Below are positions 59,312 through 64,000 of a stretch of DNA of 64,000 bases, piece after piece (the first letter of the stretch is position 1; the number at the start of each line of letters is the position of its first letter). Below the pieces are notes generated by a model. That model searched no databases. It was not told the origin of the DNA and saw only the letters and a program-made list of their open reading frames with translations. The position numbers and the translations under genes were made by a program. Source of the stretch: Providencia alcalifaciens (GTDB lineage: Bacteria > Pseudomonadota > Gammaproteobacteria > Enterobacterales > Enterobacteriaceae); the NCBI GenBank assembly GCA_025961275.1, contig JAOQNJ010000001.1, forward strand, positions 3,927,353 to 3,991,352. Direction: 5' to 3'.

Positions 59312-60523
59312 TCATGTTTTTTTAGGCAGCAAGAACACGGCCAAGGCAGCAATAATTGCCACGATGGAAAAGGCAATAAAGTTCCAGCTACTCGCAATAC
59401 CAAGGCTAGCAATATACGCGCCAAACATGGGGCCTGACATTGCCCCTATGCGTGAAAAACTTAGCGCCCAACCTGTGGCAGATGCTCGTACGTTAGCTGG
59501 ATAGTAATTGGCAATATAGCCTGTGAGTATTAGAGCTGCGGAAATACTACCAACACCAGCAAATGCGACTAATAGATAATTTACAAAGATATTTTGTTTA
59601 GATATCAACGTACCAACACCAATCGCCCCTAGTAAAAAGAAGAATGAAACAGAACCTCTTACGCCATACTTATCTGCGATTTTACCTAGGAATAAACCGC
59701 CTAATGCAGAAGCTAAACTAAATACAATCAGGAAAGTAAGGCTAGAACCTAAGTTATAACCTTCTTTACGCATAATAGAAGGTAACCAAGTATTTAATCC
59801 ATAAACAAGTAACATGCCACAGAATAAAGCAACCCAAAAACAACTTGTTGCCCGTAAATGCTGCCATGCGAATACCACAGATACGATATCTTTGAGTCTC
59901 TGTTTTGGTTGTTCTTGTTTGGTGGGAGCTTGATAATTCATGTCAAGTTTCTGTGCGAGTTGTTTGGCTTGTGAATGCAATCCTTTATTTGAAAGATATT
60001 CTAATGATTCAGGTAAAATACGAGCCATTGGCCAGATGAGAAATAATGGTAAGGCACCAAATGCGATGATACTTCGCCAACCAAATTGTTCCAATAACCA
60101 AATAGCAACTAATGCAGCACTGAGGATACCAAGAGAATAACCAGAATACATAATTCCGTAATTAAAAGAGCGTTTCTCTGGTGGCGAATATTCGATTGTT
60201 AATGCTGCGGCTACAGGAATTACGCCGCCTAACCCGATTCCACCAATAAAACGCATTATTCCAAAAATCCAAGGTGTTGGTGCAAGTGCTGCACCTAGCA
60301 TCGTTAATGAAAATAGAGTTACACACAGAAGTAACATGAGACGCCGACCATAAAGTTCACTTAACGTACCAATAATAAAAGCACCAAAAAACATACCCAC
60401 TAGTGCATAGCTACTTAATGCGCCAAGTTCTAAAGGTGAAAGATCCCATTGCCTATATTCTGCTAGTGTTGGTAATACAGCACCCATCACACCAACATCA
60501 TAGCCTTCAAATAAAATACTCAT
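59312..60523 (-). CDS. MFS transporter, AAHS-like, N-terminus uncertain
   Basis: 403 residues from the first ATG, about 30 short of the aromatic acid:H+ symporter family. MFS signatures GTLSELYGRRLMLL and the second-half KIADKYGVRG are present. The in-frame DNA upstream codes a plausible missing part (TTFKVLLICW directly before MSILFEGYD), reaching an ATG at 60613, but a TAA is its third codon. No ribosome site precedes the ATG at 60523. It either starts at a rare codon or is inactivated. It may import a hut-related acid (inference from position). Confidence 0.7.
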   Translation of the reverse strand: MSILFEGYDVGVMGAVLPTLAEYRQWDLSPLELGALSSYALVGMFFGAFIIGTLSELYGRRLMLLLCVTLFSLTMLGAALAPTPWIFGIMRFIGGIGLGGVIPVAAALTIEYSPPEKRSFNYGIMYSGYSLGILSAALVAIWLLEQFGWRSIIAFGALPLFLIWPMARILPESLEYLSNKGLHSQAKQLAQKLDMNYQAPTKQEQPKQRLKDIVSVVFAWQHLRATSCFWVALFCGMLLVYGLNTWLPSIMRKEGYNLGSSLTFLIVFSLASALGGLFLGKIADKYGVRGSVSFFFLLGAIGVGTLISKQNIFVNYLLVAFAGVGSISAALILTGYIANYYPANVRASATGWALSFSRIGAMSGPMFGAYIASLGIASSWNFIAFSIVAIIAALAVFLLPKKT

Positions 60524-61083
60524 CCAACAAATTAGTAGAACCTTAAATGTTGTTCTTTTAGATCCGAATGTTGTAACCGCAGGTACTTGTATTGTGATAG
60601 TTGATTATCTCATCGTGAGCGATTAATACCGTTTCAATTGATTGTATGTGTTATTGATTAAGAAATGGCACTCACTACACTCAACTGTTCTATGAAAAAA
60701 TACAATCAACCATGTTATTAAAACGTTAAATTTATGCGATAAATGGATAGTATCCGCATTTTAACCTTAATAACCATGCGATATTAATGGGCTTGGATGC
60801 TAGATCTATAGGCTTATGATAATTTAATTCAGGTAAATTAATAATTATTTTATACCTATGTTAAATTTTATTTTTAATGTTTTTTTATTAAAGATTATTA
60901 TTTTATACAACATATTTTTATATGGTGAAGAGATATTGTGATATTGGTCATACTGTTTTTACTAATTTAATTAATAGTGTGACGTAGGTATAAGATCATA
61001 ACAATGGGGATTATAATATTTAGTCGTCTGTTATATACATAATGCTAAATGTTATACTAATTCCTTAATTAAGGGGTAATAGT
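60524..61083. promoter_or_regulatory. Divergent MFS/tna intergenic region
   Basis: 560 very AT-rich bases. The tna promoter should lie near the end. A CRP-like site is at 60937-60952 and a TATAAG word at about 61000. No gene seen apart from the N-terminal extension of the MFS frame at 60524-60613. Confidence 0.5.
60937..60952 (+). promoter_or_regulatory. Candidate CRP site for tnaCAB
   Basis: TGTGATATTGGTCATA matches TGTGA-N6-TCACA except at one base. It lies about 130 bases before tnaC. E. coli tna is strongly CRP-dependent. Confidence 0.5.
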
Positions 61084-61182
61084 ATGTTTCTGTTGCATGA
61101 ATTATTAGTATCAAGGGTTTTCTTTTATATGAAGAAATGGTTCAACATCGATATTTTATTAGCCTTCTTTTTTCCTCATTGA
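61084..61182 (+). CDS. tnaC: Tryptophanase leader peptide TnaC
   Basis: A 32-residue peptide from the ATG at 61084, with AAGGGG seven bases upstream. Its core KKWFNIDILLAFFFPH keeps the residues essential in E. coli TnaC: Trp, Asp four residues later and Pro twelve residues after the Trp, the same spacing. One His follows the Pro before the TGA, unlike E. coli, where Pro is last. Tryptophan stalls the ribosome at this stop and prevents Rho termination upstream of tnaA. The leader-tnaA gap is 96 bases. Confidence 0.9.
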   Translation: MFLLHELLVSRVFFYMKKWFNIDILLAFFFPH

Positions 61183-61278
61183 TAATCCTCATTTTTCCCA
61201 TCAAATAAATGATTAGCTTATTAATAATAGGTTAAAAATTCTATTTTTATTATTTAATTAAAAATTAAAGATATTATC

Positions 61279-62682
61279 ATGGCTAAAAGAATCGTAGAAC
61301 CGTTTCGTATTAAAATGGTTGAAAATATTCGTATTCCATCGAGAGAAGAACGAGAAGCTGCATTAAAAGAAGCTGGCTATAATCCATTTTTATTACCGAG
61401 TAGTGCTGTTTATATTGATCTATTGACTGACTCCGGTACTAATGCAATGAGTGACCATCAGTGGGCCGCAATGATCACTGGTGATGAGGCTTATGCCGGA
61501 TCTCGTAACTATTATGATTTAAAAAATAAAGTTAAAGAGATGTTTGACTATGATTATACCATTCCTGCTCACCAAGGGCGTGGCGCTGAAAATATGTTAT
61601 TTCCAGTGTTGTTAAAAGTTAAACAACAGCAAGGTGGCGCTAAAACGCCAGTATTTATTTCTAACTTTCACTTTGATACTACCGCTGCACACATTGAATT
61701 AAATGGCTGTAAAGCAATTAATGTTGTTACTGAAAAAGCATATGACTCTGAAACATATGATGATTGGAAAGGCAATTTTGATATTCAGAAGTTAAAAGAA
61801 CATATTGAAAAATATGGTGCTGATAATGTTGTTGCGATTGTTTCAACCGTCACGTGCAATAGTGCTGGTGGTCAGCCAGTTGCAATGTCGAATTTAAAAG
61901 AAGTTTATGAAATTGCAAAAAAACATAATATTTTTGTGGTAATGGATTCAGCTCGATTCTGTGAAAATGCTTACTTTATTAAAGAACGTGATCCAAAATA
62001 TAAAGATTCGACAATTAAAGAAATTATTTTCGATATGTATAAATATGCTGATGCATTGACAATGTCCGCGAAGAAAGATCCGTTGTTAAATATCGGTGGC
62101 TTGGTTGCAATTCGAAATGATGAAAATATTTTTACATTAGCAAGACAGCGTTGCGTACCGATGGAAGGTTTCGTGACCTATGGTGGTTTAGCGGGCCGTG
62201 ATATGGCAGCTATGGTACAAGGACTTGAAGAAGGTGCTGGTGAGGATTATCTACACTATCGTATCGGCCAAGTAAAATATTTAGGTGACCGTCTACGTGA
62301 AGCGGGTATTCCTATTCAGTATCCTACTGGAGGTCATGCGGTATTTGTTGATTGCAAGAAGCTTGTTCCACAAATTCCAGGAGATCAATTCCCTGCCCAA
62401 GCGGTAATTAATGCACTTTATCTTGAGTCAGGTGTTCGTGCAGTTGAGATTGGTTCATTCTTATTAGGTCGTGATCCGGAAACAGGTAAACAAAAACACG
62501 CGGATATGGAATTTATGCGCTTAACTATCGCAAGGCGTGTATATACCAATGATCATATGGACTATATTGCAGATGCGTTAATTGGTCTTAAAGATAAGTT
62601 TGCTACTCTGAAAGGGCTTGATTTTGAATACGAGCCGCCAGTATTAAGACACTTTACGGCTAGATTAAAACCCATCAAATAA
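61279..62682 (+). CDS. tnaA: Tryptophanase
   Basis: 467 residues, very similar to Proteus TnaA ([15 protein letters not shown] start). PLP lysine in [18 protein letters not shown]-type substrate regions such as [10 protein letters not shown] and [16 protein letters not shown] are intact. It splits tryptophan to indole, pyruvate and ammonia. The close relative tyrosine phenol-lyase differs at several of these positions. Second gene of tnaCAB. Confidence 0.97.
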   Translation: MAKRIVEPFRIKMVENIRIPSREEREAALKEAGYNPFLLPSSAVYIDLLTDSGTNAMSDHQWAAMITGDEAYAGSRNYYDLKNKVKEMFDYDYTIPAHQGRGAENMLFPVLLKVKQQQGGAKTPVFISNFHFDTTAAHIELNGCKAINVVTEKAYDSETYDDWKGNFDIQKLKEHIEKYGADNVVAIVSTVTCNSAGGQPVAMSNLKEVYEIAKKHNIFVVMDSARFCENAYFIKERDPKYKDSTIKEIIFDMYKYADALTMSAKKDPLLNIGGLVAIRNDENIFTLARQRCVPMEGFVTYGGLAGRDMAAMVQGLEEGAGEDYLHYRIGQVKYLGDRLREAGIPIQYPTGGHAVFVDCKKLVPQIPGDQFPAQAVINALYLESGVRAVEIGSFLLGRDPETGKQKHADMEFMRLTIARRVYTNDHMDYIADALIGLKDKFATLKGLDFEYEPPVLRHFTARLKPIK

Positions 62683-62696
62683 TAGGTAATACTTCG

Positions 62697-62719
62697 GGTT
62701 CCCGTGCAATGCGGGAACC
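62697..62719 (+). terminator. Intercistronic hairpin tnaA/tnaB
   Basis: A perfect 8-bp stem GGTTCCCG / CGGGAACC with a 7-base loop and no T-run. It may stabilise the tnaA message or reduce readthrough into tnaB. Confidence 0.5.
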
Positions 62720-62747
62720 TTATCCTTAAGCTTTTAAGGTGAATACC

Positions 62748-63995
62748 ATGAATAATTCAGCAGCAAAGAAGGAACCCTCCATTCTGGTAGGGGGCTTCGT
62801 GCTCGGTGGTGCAATGATAGGGGCTGGAATGTTTAGCTTGCCCACTATAATGGCAGGAGCATGGTTTATTAACTCAGTTATTATTCTATTAGTTGTTTGT
62901 TTTTTTATGTTTCATTCAGGAATATATATTCTTGAATGTATTTCAAAATATGGTTCAGGAACTAATTATTTTTTTATTTCAAAAGAACTATTACCTAAAT
63001 GGGCTTGTTATATTGCTAATGCAACATTAATTTTTGTTTTATATATTTTAATTTATGCCTATATATCAGCAGCAGGGTCTGTTATCAAGGAAGCTGCTAT
63101 CATTTATGGTTTTGATATTAATTTAAGATTAATCTTTGTTACCTTTACTTTAATATTAGGTGCCTGTATTTGGTCGAGTGGTATTGGTGCTAGTCGCTTA
63201 ACATCAATATTCTTATTGATCAAAATCGTATTATTTTTTTTAGCTTTTTTTGGTTTGTTTCTTATCGTTGAAATGGATTTGCTGATAACCTCACCTGTTG
63301 AAGGTGGTCAAGCATCATTAATACCTTTTGTTTTTATTATTATTCCTTACGCTATCACTTCCTTTGGTTATCATGGCAATGTTTGCAGCCTTTATAAGTT
63401 GTATCATGAAAATGAAAGAAAAGTAGTGAAAAGCTGTGTGATTGGTTGTTTGCTAGCGTTAGTCCTTTATTTTTTATGGATATTGGGCACGATGGGTAAT
63501 CTTCCACGAGCTGAGTTTTTAAACATTATCAACAAAGGCGGTAACTTAGATGCATTTATAGAATCATTGTACGCAGTACTTAATAGTAAGCACCTTGCAA
63601 CATTCTTATTATGGTTTTCAATCAGTGCTGTATTCTGTTCATTCTTGGGGGTTGCAATAGGCCTATTCGACTATATTTTGGCATCTTTGAAGTTTCAAGA
63701 TAATAGTTCAGGCCGTATGAAATCTGCCTTGCTATGTTTTTTACCGCCATTACTATTTTGTATATTATTCCCTAATGGTTTTTTAATTGCGATTGCATAT
63801 GCAGGGATGGCAGCTTGTGTCTGGGCAATTATTTGCCCTGCGGTGATGGTACTGAAAGTAAGAGAACGTTTTCCTGAATCAACCTTTAAGGTATGGGGAG
63901 GTAAAGGGCTGATATATGCAGTTATTACATTCGGCGTTATTGGCATTACTTGTCAGTTGCTTGCCCAACTGAATTTACTACCGATATATCGTTAA
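62748..63995 (+). CDS. tnaB: Low-affinity tryptophan permease TnaB
   Basis: 415 residues from the ATG at 62748, with AAGGTG eight bases upstream; the GTG three codons earlier is less likely. Eleven or so membrane helices of the aromatic amino acid permease (ArAAP) family: GGAMIGAGMFSLPTIMAGAW, ITSFGYHGNVCSLYKLY and FPNGFLIAIAYAGM. Imports tryptophan for TnaA. Complete, ending just inside the window. Confidence 0.94.
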   Translation: MNNSAAKKEPSILVGGFVLGGAMIGAGMFSLPTIMAGAWFINSVIILLVVCFFMFHSGIYILECISKYGSGTNYFFISKELLPKWACYIANATLIFVLYILIYAYISAAGSVIKEAAIIYGFDINLRLIFVTFTLILGACIWSSGIGASRLTSIFLLIKIVLFFLAFFGLFLIVEMDLLITSPVEGGQASLIPFVFIIIPYAITSFGYHGNVCSLYKLYHENERKVVKSCVIGCLLALVLYFLWILGTMGNLPRAEFLNIINKGGNLDAFIESLYAVLNSKHLATFLLWFSISAVFCSFLGVAIGLFDYILASLKFQDNSSGRMKSALLCFLPPLLFCILFPNGFLIAIAYAGMAACVWAIICPAVMVLKVRERFPESTFKVWGGKGLIYAVITFGVIGITCQLLAQLNLLPIYR

Positions 63996-64000
63996 TATTA

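Noticed and set aside
61279-62682. Tyrosine phenol-lyase instead of tryptophanase
   Set aside because: The sequence follows TnaA closely and is framed by a tnaC leader and tnaB.

Overview
The window reads as chromosome of an AT-rich enterobacterium of the Morganellaceae, most likely Providencia; I cannot fix the species. The reasons are a Proteus/Providencia-like tryptophanase operon, many ERIC-like intergenic repeats, and blocks that follow Escherichia coli gene order (frdDCBA-epmA; glpQT-glpABC; yhhQ-tusA; zntA-yhhN-yhhM-yhhL-rsmD-ftsY-ftsE-ftsX-rpoH; panM-livKHMGF) with accessory genes between them.

Layout. 1-3.7 kb is decayed accessory DNA: two tandem MFS transporter pseudogenes and a frameshifted LuxR-type regulator. 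3.9-9 kb holds fumarate reductase (frdABCD, minus strand) and divergent epmA. 9-9.7 kb holds two ERIC copies and an IS6-family remnant. 9.7-15 kb is an L-galactonate cluster (lgoR, uxaB, lgoD, divergent lgoT). 15-22.6 kb is glycerol-3-phosphate use (glpQ, glpT, divergent glpABC). 22.8-24.6 kb is an acetyltransferase gene split by an IS3-family element. 24.6-26.4 kb is dhaKL. 26.7-40.6 kb is mostly housekeeping: yhhQ under a preQ1-I riboswitch, tusA, an Rpn nuclease, zntA with a ZntR box, yhhNML, rsmD, ftsYEX, rpoH, gloA2 and panM. 41.1-46.1 kb is the branched-chain amino acid ABC transporter livKHMGF. 46.2-47.4 kb has two small decayed genes and hiuH. 48.2-60.5 kb is a hut-linked catabolic cluster. 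61-64 kb is tnaCAB.

The most interesting part is 48.2-60.5 kb. Urocanate hydratase (hutU) is followed by a class III CoA-transferase, an acyl-CoA dehydrogenase, an NCS1 permease, both subunits of a mitochondrial-type ETF and a full-length ETF:quinone oxidoreductase. A HutC-type repressor and an MFS transporter lie on the other strand. I infer that this oxidises imidazolepropionate (dihydrourocanate) through its CoA ester to urocanate, which HutU then hydrates, with electrons going to the quinone pool. The six-gene block from the CoA-transferase to ETF-QO is bracketed by two related MITE-like elements in direct orientation.

Disrupted frames are confined to accessory genes (MFS pair, LuxR-like, HbpS/GlcG-like, DUF1471-like, acetyltransferase, possibly the hut-side MFS). 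Every recognised core gene is intact, which argues for real decay more than poor sequence, although several breaks fall in homopolymers.
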